This document shows positions 17,360 through 27,019 of a stretch of DNA of 64,000 bases, one piece after another (the stretch's first letter is position 1; every line of letters starts with the position of its first letter). The notes below the pieces were generated by a model, which ran no database searches, was not told where the DNA came from, and was given only the letters and a program-made list of their open reading frames with translations. The DNA comes from CAIUGU01 sp963819685 (GTDB lineage: Bacteria > Pseudomonadota > Gammaproteobacteria > Steroidobacterales > Steroidobacteraceae). The DNA lies in NCBI GenBank assembly GCA_963819685.1, contig CAWFXI010000009.1, positions 372,001 through 436,000 of the forward strand. Direction: 5' to 3'. A program made the translations under genes and the position numbers.

Positions 17360-18847
17360 TCAACGGTAGTTGAGCAGATAGTCGACCAGCATCGGCACCG
17401 GGCGACCGGTACTCGATTTTTGCGCGCCTGTCAGGTAAGCCGTGCCGGCGATATCGAGGTGAGCCCATTTCAGGCCCTGTGCGAACTTTGACAGGAAGCA
17501 GGCCGCTGTAATGGCACCGCCTTCGCGGCCACCGACATTGGCCATGTCTGCAAAGTTGCTCTTGAGCTGGTCACCATATTCGTCGGCAATGGGCATGTGC
17601 CACGCGCGATCGTCCGCCCGTTTGCCTGCAGCGCCGAGTGCGCCCGCCAGATCATCATCGTTGCTGAACAGGCCGCTGTAGTGTGCGCCCAGGGCAATGA
17701 CACAGGCCCCCGTCAGCGTCGCAACGTCAATCACGGTCGCCGGTTTGAAGCGGCGCACATAGGTGATGGCATCACACAGGATCAGACGGCCTTCGGCATC
17801 GGTATTGAGCACTTCAATGGTCTGACCGGACATGCTCTTGACGATGTCGCCAGGCTTGGTGGCACGTCCGCTCGGCATGTTTTCGCAGGTGGGAACAATG
17901 ACGACGAGGTTGACGGGGAGCTTCAGTTCGGCGACGGCTTTCAGAGCCCCGAGGACGCTGGCCGCCCCCGTCATGTCGAACTTCATCTCGTCCATGCCGG
18001 GCGGCTGTTTCAATGAAATGCCGCCCGTGTCGAAGGTGATGCCTTTGCCGACCAACGCGACGGGGGGTTTGCTGCGCGCGGCGCCACGGTATTCGATGAC
18101 GATCAGCTTTGCGGGCTCGTCCGAGCCGGCAGTCACTGACAGAAAGGAACCCATCTTGAGACGGCGGATCTCCGGTTCACCGAATATCCGTACCCTTAAG
18201 GAACGGTAGCTCCGACCCAGGTCCCGAGCGGCAGCAGCGAGGTACGTTGGAGTGCACACATTGCTCGGCAGATTGGCGAGGTCACGGGTCAGGCTCATGC
18301 CCGCAAAAATCCCCTGGCCATGGTCAAGCCCTCTCTGCGCGGCGGATTTGCCTGTGCGCGTCGAGACGGCAATCCCGAACCGCTGCAAGGCTGATTTGGG
18401 GGGCTTCTTCGACGTTTTCAGATCAGGAATGCGGTAGTGCGCGGCTCCCACGACTTCCGCAGCTGTCCGGCCGCGATAGTAGTCATCGGTGCCGGCAATG
18501 TCTTCCTGCGAGAGATAGCTCACCGCACTGCGTGCGCCAGTACGGCCGACCGCTGCGACTGCAGCTGCGAGCGCGCGGCGATACTGCTTTCGACCGAAGG
18601 CTGAGCGGGCTCCCAACCCCACTATCAGCAGGCGATCGGCAGGTCCACCCTTCGGCTCGGGGAGCACCAGCACTTCGCCGAATTTGCCCGGAAGGTCGCC
18701 ACGCTTGTGCAGGCGCTTGAGTCGCCCACCCAGCTTGCGATCGAATTGTTCCGCCGCTTCAGAGAGTTGTCCTTTCTCGAAAATACCGACGATCGCGCAC
18801 TCGGTGCGCTCGGCGACTGCAGAACCACTGACTGCAAACAATTCCAT
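17360..18847 (-). CDS. pepA: Leucyl aminopeptidase PepA
   Basis: A 495-residue M17 aminopeptidase, forming a hexamer that removes N-terminal residues using two metal ions; in E. coli PepA it also binds DNA. Metal and active-site segments are GKGITFDTGGISLK and NTDAEGRLILCDA, followed by GACVIALG and a C-terminal LDIAGTAYL. ATG 18847 is preferred, since GCAGGTGG sits about seven bases upstream and the protein then starts MELFAVSG as in relatives; a longer frame to 18901 exists. First gene of pepA-holC-valS, divergent from lptF. Confidence 0.95.
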   Translation of the reverse strand: MELFAVSGSAVAERTECAIVGIFEKGQLSEAAEQFDRKLGGRLKRLHKRGDLPGKFGEVLVLPEPKGGPADRLLIVGLGARSAFGRKQYRRALAAAVAAVGRTGARSAVSYLSQEDIAGTDDYYRGRTAAEVVGAAHYRIPDLKTSKKPPKSALQRFGIAVSTRTGKSAAQRGLDHGQGIFAGMSLTRDLANLPSNVCTPTYLAAAARDLGRSYRSLRVRIFGEPEIRRLKMGSFLSVTAGSDEPAKLIVIEYRGAARSKPPVALVGKGITFDTGGISLKQPPGMDEMKFDMTGAASVLGALKAVAELKLPVNLVVIVPTCENMPSGRATKPGDIVKSMSGQTIEVLNTDAEGRLILCDAITYVRRFKPATVIDVATLTGACVIALGAHYSGLFSNDDDLAGALGAAGKRADDRAWHMPIADEYGDQLKSNFADMANVGGREGGAITAACFLSKFAQGLKWAHLDIAGTAYLTGAQKSSTGRPVPMLVDYLLNYR

Positions 18848-19048
18848 CTGAAATCCACCTGCGGGTTGTTCTATGGTCAAAAATCTGTTTACGGGACCCA
18901 AGGGCGTCGCTTAACTTAGCGGCCAACGCCAAGCGATCCGAACCGGCATTTCCCGGTATTGCCGACGAGCACCTGATCGCGGGGCAGTTTAACCGATTCG
19001 CACAGCGGCTAGCTCGCCGTTCGTTCACTGTCACGTTGAGGTTCTGGG

Positions 19049-20140
19049 TTGCTGCGAATACTTGATCGCTATGTCCTGCGCGAAGTGGTGGTGACCTGGG
19101 TTGCTGTCACGGGCGTGCTGCTGGTGATCCTGTTGTTCAATCAGCTGGGCCGAGTGCTGGGACAGGCAGCGGCTGGCGATTTCCCCCGCAGCACCATCCT
19201 CGCGCTGCTGGTGCTCACCTCCCTGCAGAATCTGTCCGTGCTCATTCCCGTAGGGCTGTTTCTGGCCATCATGCTGTCGCTTGGCCGCCTGTATCAGGAA
19301 AGCGAAATGGCAGCCATGCAGGCTTGCGGCTTCGGCCTGGTGCGGCTGTATGTGCCGATAGGCCTGTTCACGCTCGGAATCGTGATTTTCCTCGCCTGGC
19401 TGGCATTCCTGGCAGCTCCCGAAGCCGCTTCACGTGCCCAGCAGATCCGGGCCGAGGCGCTGCGTCAGGCCCAGTTCGGCAGCCTCGAGCCGGGCCGCTT
19501 CCGCAGCTTTCAAGGAGGCGAAATCGTTTTTTACGCCGAGCGGGTGGATGCGAACGGCATTCTCTACAACGTCTTCGTCGAACGGCGCACCGGCGAGCAG
19601 CTCGAGATCATCACGGCAGCGCGCGCTGAACAGCGGGGCGCGGGGGAGGCCGATCAGACTTTCATCCTGTATGACGGCGTACGCTACGAGGGCATTCCCG
19701 GCACCGGCGAGTTTCGGGTGATCCAGTTCAGTGAAAATGGAATTCCGATCCGCCTGCCCGGGCTGGCGACGGGAACCGGACGTCGCGAACAGCGGACCAC
19801 GGCAGATATCTGGAATTCCCGCGAACCCGGTGATCGGGCTGAACTGCATTGGCGGATATCGGTGCCGTTGATGACTTTCATATTGATGTTGCTGGCCGTG
19901 CCACTCGCCCGATTACGCCCGCGGCAAGGGCGCTACGGCAAAATGGGGCTCGGAATCCTGATTTACTTTGTTTACGCCAATCTGCTGGCTGCGGCCCGCG
20001 TGTGGATCGAGAAAGAAACCATTCCCGCACCGTTTGGCATGTGGTGGGTGCATGCGCTCATGATCGTAGTGGCGTTCTGGCTGCTGTCGCGGGAATACCC
20101 GGGTGGCAGCTGGCTGCCAGCACGGCGGGTGGCCGCATGA
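19049..20140 (+). CDS. lptF: LPS export permease LptF
   Basis: A 363-residue inner membrane permease of the LptB2FG complex that extracts lipopolysaccharide for transport to the outer membrane. Three N-terminal helices, a periplasmic beta-jellyroll (residues about 130-265) and three C-terminal helices are visible. The starting motif ILDRYVLREVVVTW is typical. The start is TTG at 19049, with GAGG about seven bases upstream; no ATG fits. The stop overlaps the lptG start. Divergent from pepA, as in most gammaproteobacteria. Confidence 0.94.
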   Translation: MLRILDRYVLREVVVTWVAVTGVLLVILLFNQLGRVLGQAAAGDFPRSTILALLVLTSLQNLSVLIPVGLFLAIMLSLGRLYQESEMAAMQACGFGLVRLYVPIGLFTLGIVIFLAWLAFLAAPEAASRAQQIRAEALRQAQFGSLEPGRFRSFQGGEIVFYAERVDANGILYNVFVERRTGEQLEIITAARAEQRGAGEADQTFILYDGVRYEGIPGTGEFRVIQFSENGIPIRLPGLATGTGRREQRTTADIWNSREPGDRAELHWRISVPLMTFILMLLAVPLARLRPRQGRYGKMGLGILIYFVYANLLAAARVWIEKETIPAPFGMWWVHALMIVVAFWLLSREYPGGSWLPARRVAA

Positions 20141-21213
20141 TCGTGCTGCCGGTACTCGCCCGTTACGTGATCGGCGCGGTCCTGCGCTATACGCTGCTGG
20201 TCATGCTGGTCCTGTTGATCCTGAGCGGGCTGTATATCTTCATCACCCAGCAGGACGAAATCGGGACCGGCGACTATCAGGTGATCGATGCCTTCATGTT
20301 CGTGGCGCTTAACTTGCCGCAGAACGCGTTTGAAATCCTGCCCATCGGTGCCCTGATCGGTGCGTTGCTGGGGCTCGGGAATCTGGCGCGTTCCAGCGAG
20401 CTCGTCGTCATGCGCGCCGCCGGCGTATCCGTCGCGCGAATCGCCGCCTGGGTAGGCCTCGCCGGTATCCTGCTGTCCGCTGGAATGTGGGTGCTCGGCG
20501 AATACATTGCTCCCCAGCTGGAGCAGTACGCCCAGCAGCAGAAGACCCTGAAGCGCTTTCAGCAATACAGCCGTGCCGGCAGCGGTGGTGCGTGGGCCAA
20601 GGATGGCGATACGTTCATCTCGGTCCAGCAGCAGTCGGCAGATAACCAGTTTTCAGGGATCTATGTGTTTCACTTCAATGCACAGCGGCGACTCGAGAAA
20701 CTCGCACGAGCGAGTACCGCAAACGTCGGTGCCGGCAACGAGTGGGTGCTTGCGAATTACGCCGCATCGGTGTTCACACCGGATGGCGTCAAGGTACAAC
20801 GTCAGTCTGCGGCCGTCCTCAATACCAATCTGGCGCCTGAGTTTCTCGGACTGGCATCCGTCAAGCCAGCCCAGCTGTCGAGCCGCGAGCTGTATGGCTA
20901 TGTCGGGCACCTCAAGGAAAATGGGCTGGAGTCCGCAGCGTTCGAGACCGCGTTCTGGGCAAGGATTGCAAGAACGGCGGCACTGGTGATCGTCGTGATG
21001 CTGGCAGTGCCATTTGCATTCGGACCGTTGCGATCTTCAGGGGCTGGTGCGCGCACGGTCGTGGGAATCCTGATTGGCGCCGGTTTTTTCCTGCTGGCGC
21101 AAATGCTCGAGAACGGCGGGCGGGTATTTGGCCTCGATCCCATCGTGATTGGCTGGAGCCCGACCGTGCTGCTGGCGCTGACGGCAGGCATCGCCATCGC
21201 CAGAACCCGGTGA
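20137..21213 (+). CDS. lptG: LPS export permease LptG
   Basis: A 358-residue partner of LptF with the same layout: MIVLPVLARYVIGAVLRYT at the start, three helices, a periplasmic domain (DGDTFISVQQ, then IYVFHFNAQRRLEKLARAS) and three C-terminal helices. The ATG at 20137 overlaps the lptF stop by four bases, and sequence before it belongs to lptF. The pair is co-translated. Its stop overlaps the RDD gene start. Confidence 0.95.
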   Translation: MIVLPVLARYVIGAVLRYTLLVMLVLLILSGLYIFITQQDEIGTGDYQVIDAFMFVALNLPQNAFEILPIGALIGALLGLGNLARSSELVVMRAAGVSVARIAAWVGLAGILLSAGMWVLGEYIAPQLEQYAQQQKTLKRFQQYSRAGSGGAWAKDGDTFISVQQQSADNQFSGIYVFHFNAQRRLEKLARASTANVGAGNEWVLANYAASVFTPDGVKVQRQSAAVLNTNLAPEFLGLASVKPAQLSSRELYGYVGHLKENGLESAAFETAFWARIARTAALVIVVMLAVPFAFGPLRSSGAGARTVVGILIGAGFFLLAQMLENGGRVFGLDPIVIGWSPTVLLALTAGIAIARTR

Positions 21214-21677
21214 ATTCGCGCCCGGACATGCCTCACGTGACTGCAGGCCTGCTGCGGCGACTGGGAGCCATGGTTTACGACGCGCTGCTTGTCATTGCCG
21301 TCCTGATGGTTGTGACTGCCTTGTTTCTGCCATTCACCGGCGGCGAAGCGATCACGCCGGCGCAGTCCGGAGCGATCGAATACTTCTACAGGCTGGTCAT
21401 GTTGCTGGTGGTCGTGGGGTTCTTCGCGCTCTTCTGGACCCGGCAAGGGCAGACCCTGGGGATGGCGGCCTGGCGACTCAGGATCGAACGACAGGACGGG
21501 CAGCGGTTAACCTGGGGAGACGCTTTCAAAAGGCTGGGGGCTGCGTGTCTTTCATGGCTACCGGCGGGGGCGGGATTTCTGTGGATCCTGATCGACGCGG
21601 AACACCTCGCCTGGCACGATCGAATGAGTGGCACCCGATTGGTGGTAGAGCCCAGGAAAAACAAGGGTTTCAAATAG
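21210..21677 (+). CDS. RDD-family membrane protein
   Basis: A 155-residue protein of the RDD family, found after lptFG in many relatives. Two to three hydrophobic helices are visible, with the motif LLRRLGAMVYDALLVIAVLM at the N-terminus, GQTLGMAAWRLRI in the middle, and DRMSGTRLVV near the end. RDD proteins are poorly characterised; some act in ion exchange. The chosen start is GTG 21210, overlapping the lptG stop. ATG 21228 is the alternative and would remove six residues. It converges on the DUF4340 gene with only two bases between them. Confidence 0.85.
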   Translation: MNSRPDMPHVTAGLLRRLGAMVYDALLVIAVLMVVTALFLPFTGGEAITPAQSGAIEYFYRLVMLLVVVGFFALFWTRQGQTLGMAAWRLRIERQDGQRLTWGDAFKRLGAACLSWLPAGAGFLWILIDAEHLAWHDRMSGTRLVVEPRKNKGFK

Positions 21678-21679
21678 AG

Positions 21680-22744
21680 CTACGACTTCAGCCATTTCTC
21701 CGCGTCGGGAAACATGCCGTCGTATTTGTAATCAGGAATGCGGAACGCCCAACCGTCCAGCCGCACCTTCAGCCGCTCAGCTTCCTTACTTGCCTGTTCG
21801 GGTGTCCGCCAGAACGCTTGTCCCGCGTTGTCGTCCGGCTTCTCTTGCGCAAAGCGCGCAGCGAGTTTCGAATCGAAGGACGGTGCGACGGTGATCCAGC
21901 GTTCGCCATCTTCCACCCAGCCAGTCAAGTCCAGCACGAGGCCGTCAAACATGCGGTAGCTGGCACGCGCAACGGGCGGCCGCGCGGCCAGCGTCTCGCT
22001 GCGTCTCACGTCCTGCATCTCCACGGCGATCAGGGCCGCCGCGATGCCGTTGGCAGCGGCAGGTGTGGCAAGGGACTTGCCGGCAACAGCGAAGTCCCGG
22101 GCATCGCGGCCGGTCTTCGTCAACACGATCTCTGGTTTTCCCGGCACTCGAATAGCCGCCTGTTGAATCCGTTCGGTGTCGATATGGACGACAGCGGTCG
22201 AAAGCCATGCGGCTGGAGTGCGATTAAGCTCGAGGCGGTTGACGAGCCACGAAGGGTCTTCTCCAGTCTTGCGGACATAGACTGCTTCCATCCCTGGCGC
22301 TCCCTTGCCGACGATCAGGTCTACCAAAGATTCATTGCCGGCTGCAGTCACTACCAGATGCACTCCCATCGCGTTCGCTGCCCCGACATCTTCCAGCCAC
22401 AGATCCGGATATCGCGTTGCGTCTGCGGTCTTGGCCTCAATGACACGCAGCTCCGCCAGGTTCTGCAATAGTGCCCCGATCTTGCCTGTGTCTGCCGGGT
22501 AACCCGCTCGCTGGGTGACTGACCAACGCTCACCTTCGCGTACGACTTCGACTGCCAACTGCTCACCCGCCGTGAAAAGCTGCAGCCGTTCGGCGGATTG
22601 CAATTTCGCTGCGAGTTCCGGGTACAGCAGTACGGAAACGAGTCTGTCAGGCCGATCCCGGGTTGGCACCCAGATTGCTGCCGCCACCAGCACGAGGACC
22701 AAGAGCCCGCCAAGGGTGACTCGTTTGAGCTGAGTAGCAGCCAT
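21680..22744 (-). CDS. DUF4340 domain protein
   Basis: A 354-residue protein with one N-terminal membrane anchor (residues 9-27) and DUF4340 repeats in the rest (WSVTQRAGYPADTGKIGALL, then DLIVGKGAPGMEAVYVRK). The family forms a periplasmic or extracytoplasmic domain that accompanies GldG-type ABC proteins. It overlaps the GldG-like gene start by one base on the minus strand and ends the four-gene ABC cluster. The biological role is unknown; a link to lipid or polymer export is a common guess only. Confidence 0.88.
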   Translation of the reverse strand: MAATQLKRVTLGGLLVLVLVAAAIWVPTRDRPDRLVSVLLYPELAAKLQSAERLQLFTAGEQLAVEVVREGERWSVTQRAGYPADTGKIGALLQNLAELRVIEAKTADATRYPDLWLEDVGAANAMGVHLVVTAAGNESLVDLIVGKGAPGMEAVYVRKTGEDPSWLVNRLELNRTPAAWLSTAVVHIDTERIQQAAIRVPGKPEIVLTKTGRDARDFAVAGKSLATPAAANGIAAALIAVEMQDVRRSETLAARPPVARASYRMFDGLVLDLTGWVEDGERWITVAPSFDSKLAARFAQEKPDDNAGQAFWRTPEQASKEAERLKVRLDGWAFRIPDYKYDGMFPDAEKWLKS

Positions 22745-24660
22745 CAGGTATTGCTGACCTGCGGTCGCAGCGGAACTTCTGTCGCCTTGCGCTTGCGACG
22801 ACGCACGACGGCGGCGATCAATACACCCGCCGTCAGCAGCGCAGGTATCAGCACGATGTTGATGATCTTGAGCGTCGTGCCAAGCCGGTTGATATCAACG
22901 TCGAGACTACGCCGGACATCCCGCAGCTCCTTGCGGATGCGGGTTCTCTCTTCCTGAAAGCGCTTCACTTCGGCTTCCTGTTCCGGCGTCATCACGAGCT
23001 CCGTCCTGTCATTGCGTGCGGCCTCGAGTTCGGACAGGTTTCGCTCGGTTTCCTGCAGCTGCAGGTCGAGTTCCTGTTCCTTGGCGCGCAGTCGCTCATC
23101 AGCCTGTTGGCGCAGCTGGTCGACGCGGACAAAGGGCCGGAAGAAACTTTGCCTTCCACGGATGCTGATCAGGTCGGCACTGCCAGTGAGGTTGTCGAGC
23201 GCGTTGGCGATAAAGTCGCCGTTATTTGCCCACGCTACGGCGACACGCTGGCCAAACATGTTTTGTGTGCGCACCCACAGGAGATCCGACAGCACGTCGG
23301 TATCGGCTACTACGATGATGTTGACCGGCGCGGTGCTGGTCTTCAATTGAGGCTCAGCGTCCGCACCGGCGGGCGGGCCGTCGGGGAAGGCTGACTTGAT
23401 TTCGCCTTGCACCCTCGCTGCAACCACATAGCGTTCGCCCGTTGCCTTGAAGCCGTCGAGCAATGTCGTGGGATCATCCAGGACGCTGAAGCGCTCCGCC
23501 GGCAGCAGTGCAGCCACCTCACTTGACTGGATCAGAGGCTCGAACGTGGTACCGGCGCCGTCGCGAGGTTGCAGAACCCCGGCAGTCATGAAATTGATGC
23601 TGTCGAGCCCGGAAGTGATGACGTCGCTGGAATTGAAGTCTTCGCGCGTAAACGCCTGCACGCCCAGATGCCGGACGGGTGGCTGGTTCGGACGCAATGT
23701 GACGCTGAGGGCCTTGCGCGCGTCGCCCAGTACTTCACCGGGGTTGTAGTTGATGCCCCAGGCTGAGAGCAGCGGTTCGAGGTTTGAGGCGCGTCCCGCA
23801 CCGGGTTGGCCATCCGGGGACGCCGCATTGTCCTGCTCGGCCTGCGGGTCAACGAGTGCGAGAACCTTGCCGCCTCGCAGAACAAACTGGTCGATTGCGT
23901 AAAGCGACTGTGGGCCAAGCTGCTTGGGATGCACGAGTAGCAGGACATCGATGTCTTTGGCAATACTGGCAAACCCGGATGTCAGGGGTTTGACGTCGAA
24001 GAGCGCATTCAACTGAGCGATTCCGGCCCACGCCGGCCGGGCAGCGCCAAAAGGGGAGTCCGGTCCACCGTTGACGGGCAGGCTGGATACGAGGCCAATG
24101 ACAGCGCGACGCGGATGTGCCAGTCGATAGATGAGGCTGGCGACATCGTATTCGAGAAACTCTTCCTTCTCAGGCTGAAAGAAGCCGATCGTTTCGCGTC
24201 CATCGGTCGAGTTGGTACCCGCAAGGCCAAAAAAGAAGGGCTCACCCCGTGGTCCCGCAGGAACGGGGGACAATCCAAACCCGGTGGCCCGGTCCTCTTC
24301 TTCCGAGAATGGCTGCGGATCGATGACGTTGAGGCGCAATTTTCCGGACGACCGCTGTGCCATCTCTTCAAGCAGATCGCGAACCCGTTCGGCGTAAGAC
24401 CGCAGCTCCGGAATGTCGCGACTCGCCTGTTCGGAAAAGAAGTAATACAGCGTGATCGGTTCGTCGATACCGGCGAGGATTCCCTGAGTGCCGGGAGCGA
24501 TGGAATAGAGGCGGTTCTCCGTCAGATCCAGCCTGATCCCCCGCAGCAGAAAGCTGCTGAGAATCGTCACCGCGACGAACCCGGCTGCCAGGGCGATCAG
24601 TCCTGCTGCTCCCAATGCCCTTCTCGGGCTGGCTCGTGATGCGGATGGCTCAGTTTGCAT
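22744..24660 (-). CDS. GldG-like ABC-transporter auxiliary protein
   Basis: A 638-residue protein related to GldG. There is a membrane helix near residues 17-38, an extracytoplasmic domain typical of the family (ITLYYFFSEQASRDIPELRS near 68-87, then DPQPFSEEEDRATGFGLSPV), a coiled coil near 520-590 and a C-terminal helix followed by a basic tail. In Bacteroidetes GldG acts with GldA and GldF; many Proteobacteria that do not glide have the same cluster with unknown substrate. It begins 10 bases after the permease gene and overlaps DUF4340. Confidence 0.9.
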   Translation of the reverse strand: MQTEPSASRASPRRALGAAGLIALAAGFVAVTILSSFLLRGIRLDLTENRLYSIAPGTQGILAGIDEPITLYYFFSEQASRDIPELRSYAERVRDLLEEMAQRSSGKLRLNVIDPQPFSEEEDRATGFGLSPVPAGPRGEPFFFGLAGTNSTDGRETIGFFQPEKEEFLEYDVASLIYRLAHPRRAVIGLVSSLPVNGGPDSPFGAARPAWAGIAQLNALFDVKPLTSGFASIAKDIDVLLLVHPKQLGPQSLYAIDQFVLRGGKVLALVDPQAEQDNAASPDGQPGAGRASNLEPLLSAWGINYNPGEVLGDARKALSVTLRPNQPPVRHLGVQAFTREDFNSSDVITSGLDSINFMTAGVLQPRDGAGTTFEPLIQSSEVAALLPAERFSVLDDPTTLLDGFKATGERYVVAARVQGEIKSAFPDGPPAGADAEPQLKTSTAPVNIIVVADTDVLSDLLWVRTQNMFGQRVAVAWANNGDFIANALDNLTGSADLISIRGRQSFFRPFVRVDQLRQQADERLRAKEQELDLQLQETERNLSELEAARNDRTELVMTPEQEAEVKRFQEERTRIRKELRDVRRSLDVDINRLGTTLKIINIVLIPALLTAGVLIAAVVRRRKRKATEVPLRPQVSNT

Positions 24661-24670
24661 GGCAGCTACT

Positions 24671-25405
24671 TCAGTCGGCTTTCTTCATGTCCAGAACGAT
24701 CGCGTTTGCCAGCAGCCACGTGGCGATCAGCGCGGTGAAAAATACGAGGTCCTTCAGGTCAATGACACCTTTCGCAATGGCGTTGAAGTGCGTCAGGAAG
24801 GAAAACGATGCCACCGCGTCGACCAGCACCTGCGGCGCCCACCCCTGGAACAGGCCCAGCACCATCGGCAGTCCGGACAGCAGAAAGCCGAAGCACACCA
24901 CGACGGTCAGAATGAACGCGATCACCTGGTTGCGCGTCGTCGCCGACAGGCACGCACCAATGGCAAGAAATCCCCCGGCCATCAGAAAACTGCCGACGTA
25001 GGCCGCGAGAATGGCGCCGTTGTCCGGGTCCCCCAGGTAGTTGACGGTTATCCAGAGAGGGAAAGTCAGCCCCAGGGCCAGGCCCGCAAAAACCCAGGCG
25101 GCCGCGAATTTGCCAAGGACCGCCTGCCACAGGGAAATGGGGAGTGTCATCAGCAGTTCCAGGCTGCCGGATTTTCTTTCCTCGGCCCACAGCCGCATCG
25201 ACAGGGCGGGGATCAGGAACAGATACAACCAGGGATGAAAGGTGAAGAATGGCGTGAGGTCGGACTGGCCCCGCTCGTAGAAATTGCCCAGGTAAAACGC
25301 AAAGGCACCCGCGAGCACGAGGAAGATGACGATGAACACGAAGGCAAGCGGCGTGGCGAAATAGCTCGCGAGTTCACGGCGAAAGACGATCGCAACCTTA
25401 CGCAT
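24671..25405 (-). CDS. ABC-2 type permease (GldF-like)
   Basis: A 244-residue integral membrane permease with about six hydrophobic segments. It begins MRKVAIVFRRELASYFATPL, the classical ABC-2/GldF start, and has EERKSGSLELLMTLPIS near residue 78, the conserved coupling region. The ATG at 25405 overlaps the ATPase stop by eight bases, so the longer reading that extends further upstream is the ATPase gene in another frame. It would form the transmembrane part of the transporter with the ATPase encoded directly upstream. Confidence 0.92.
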   Translation of the reverse strand: MRKVAIVFRRELASYFATPLAFVFIVIFLVLAGAFAFYLGNFYERGQSDLTPFFTFHPWLYLFLIPALSMRLWAEERKSGSLELLMTLPISLWQAVLGKFAAAWVFAGLALGLTFPLWITVNYLGDPDNGAILAAYVGSFLMAGGFLAIGACLSATTRNQVIAFILTVVVCFGFLLSGLPMVLGLFQGWAPQVLVDAVASFSFLTHFNAIAKGVIDLKDLVFFTALIATWLLANAIVLDMKKAD

Positions 25406-26126
25406 GGGAAGGGCTGCCAAGGGTGATGGTGCGAAAGACGTCGTCGAGTCGCCCGGAAGGGGCGCGGGACGCCAGGCCGGCGGGCGTGTCGTCGGCAAGA
25501 ATCCTGCCGCTGGCGATGATGATGGCTCGGGTGCAGACGGCGTCGACCTCTTCGAGAATGTGGGTCGAGATGATGATGATCTTGTCCCTGGCCATTGCCT
25601 GGATGAGCGTGCGGACTTCGTGCTTCTGGTTCGGATCGAGACCGTCAGTGGGCTCATCGAGAACCAGCACTTTTGGGTCGTGCAGGATGGCTTGAGCCAG
25701 CCCGACGCGCCGCTTGTAACCTTTGGAAAGCGTTTCGATCGGCTGCTTGAGGACCGCCTCGAGCCCGAGACGGCCGACAACATCATCGATGCGGCGGCTT
25801 CGCTCGCGCCCCAGCAGCCCTCTGATGTCCGCTATGAAGGCCAGAAACCCCACAACGGTCATTTCGCCGTAGCTCGGCGCGCCTTCTGGCAGGTAACCCA
25901 TGGCCGTTTTGGCCGCAAGGGCCTGTTCCGACACGTCGAACCCGCAGACCGAGACCCTTCCGGAGGTGGGCGCCAGGAATCCGGCAATGATTTTCATCGT
26001 GGTTGATTTGCCGGCACCATTGGGTCCCAGGAAGCCGAGTACTTCACCTTCCTCAACACGGAAAGAAATCCCATCGACAGCCGTCAGCGGACCGTAGCGC
26101 TTGGTGAGCCGATCAACCTCAATCAT
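25398..26126 (-). CDS. ABC transporter ATP-binding protein (GldA-like)
   Basis: A 242-residue ABC ATPase. Walker A is GPNGAGKSTT (near residue 40), the signature motif is the variant LSKGYKRRVGLAQ, and Walker B is VLVLDEPTDGLDP. The ATG at 26126 (MIEVDRLTKRYG) is preferred because TTGAGG lies about six bases upstream; a longer frame begins at 26237. It energises the permease encoded next. The four genes ATPase, permease, GldG-like and DUF4340 run in one direction with short gaps or overlaps and are likely one operon. Confidence 0.93.
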   Translation of the reverse strand: MIEVDRLTKRYGPLTAVDGISFRVEEGEVLGFLGPNGAGKSTTMKIIAGFLAPTSGRVSVCGFDVSEQALAAKTAMGYLPEGAPSYGEMTVVGFLAFIADIRGLLGRERSRRIDDVVGRLGLEAVLKQPIETLSKGYKRRVGLAQAILHDPKVLVLDEPTDGLDPNQKHEVRTLIQAMARDKIIIISTHILEEVDAVCTRAIIIASGRILADDTPAGLASRAPSGRLDDVFRTITLGSPSHA

Positions 26127-26371
26127 CGTGACCTCAACTGCTGCCGCCATGCCGCAACCAGCCGTATGACCATCGCGGATCGCGACCGGTTCCGTCCTTA
26201 AAGGGCGTACGTCTTTCTTGTATTTACCGCCAACCATGCTGGCGGCTGCGCCATTGTCGTCTGAGCGGTTGACGGTGCGGTGATTTTTTTTAAGAGAGGC
26301 TGGGTTGTCAAGCGGACCGCGGCTATAGTGGCGCTGCCGACCCGGCGACCCACTTTCATAAGGAGATTCTC

Positions 26372-26962
26372 ATGGCCGATCGTAGTGACTATCTGCGCCA
26401 GCTCCAGGAAAAGCTGAATGCATGGGCGCAATGGGCAAAGCAGCTGGAAGAACAGGCACTCGCCAGTGCTGCACAGATGCGCGGGGACGCACAAGTCAAC
26501 TACGACCATCGTGCCAGGCAGGTCAGCGAGCTCGTTGACCAGGGCCGTCTGCAGTTCGATCGCGTGAGTTCATCAACTGAAGATGCCTGGCGGGACATGG
26601 CAGCGGGTGCAGAGCAGGTATGGGGCACGCTGCAATCGGCTGCCGCTGAGCTGGCGCAACAGGTTCAGGAGAAGATGCGCGAGCCGGTCCCCCAAAAGGC
26701 TGTCAGCAAGAAGAAGCCCGCAGCCAGGAAGCCGGCACCAAAGCCGAAGAAGCGAGCGACGGCAAAGAAGAAGGTGGCGGCCGCCAGGAAGAAAGTCGCC
26801 GCAGTCCGCAAGAAGGTAGTCGGCAAGGCCAAGGCGCTCATCCGCAAGGTCAAGGTCAAGGCTCGCCGCAGAGCTGTGAAGAGAAAGGTTGCTGCCAAAG
26901 TCAGGCAGGTGCGCCGGAAGGTCGCCAAGGTGACGCGCAAGGCCGTCCGCAAGAAGAAATAA
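26372..26962 (+). CDS. Coiled-coil protein with histone-like Lys-rich tail
   Basis: A 196-residue protein of two parts. Residues 1-105 are a long amphipathic coiled coil resembling the sll1863-type stress-protein fold (DYLRQLQEKLNAWAQWAKQL, then TEDAWRDMAAGAEQVWGTLQ). Residues 110-196 are made mostly of Lys, Ala, Arg, Pro and Val, like histone H1 or the tails of PhaF and AlgP. This layout matches PhaF, whose coiled part binds polyester granules and whose tail binds DNA. That parallel is architectural only. The start is firm: AAGGAG lies six bases before ATG 26372. The gene is divergent from the ABC cluster and convergent with the unknown gene at 27020. Confidence 0.8.
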   Translation: MADRSDYLRQLQEKLNAWAQWAKQLEEQALASAAQMRGDAQVNYDHRARQVSELVDQGRLQFDRVSSSTEDAWRDMAAGAEQVWGTLQSAAAELAQQVQEKMREPVPQKAVSKKKPAARKPAPKPKKRATAKKKVAAARKKVAAVRKKVVGKAKALIRKVKVKARRRAVKRKVAAKVRQVRRKVAKVTRKAVRKKK

Positions 26963-27019
26963 GAAGCAGCGAGCAGGGTGGAGATAGGTCAGGGCAAGGA
27001 AGCCCGGCCTCTAACCGCT

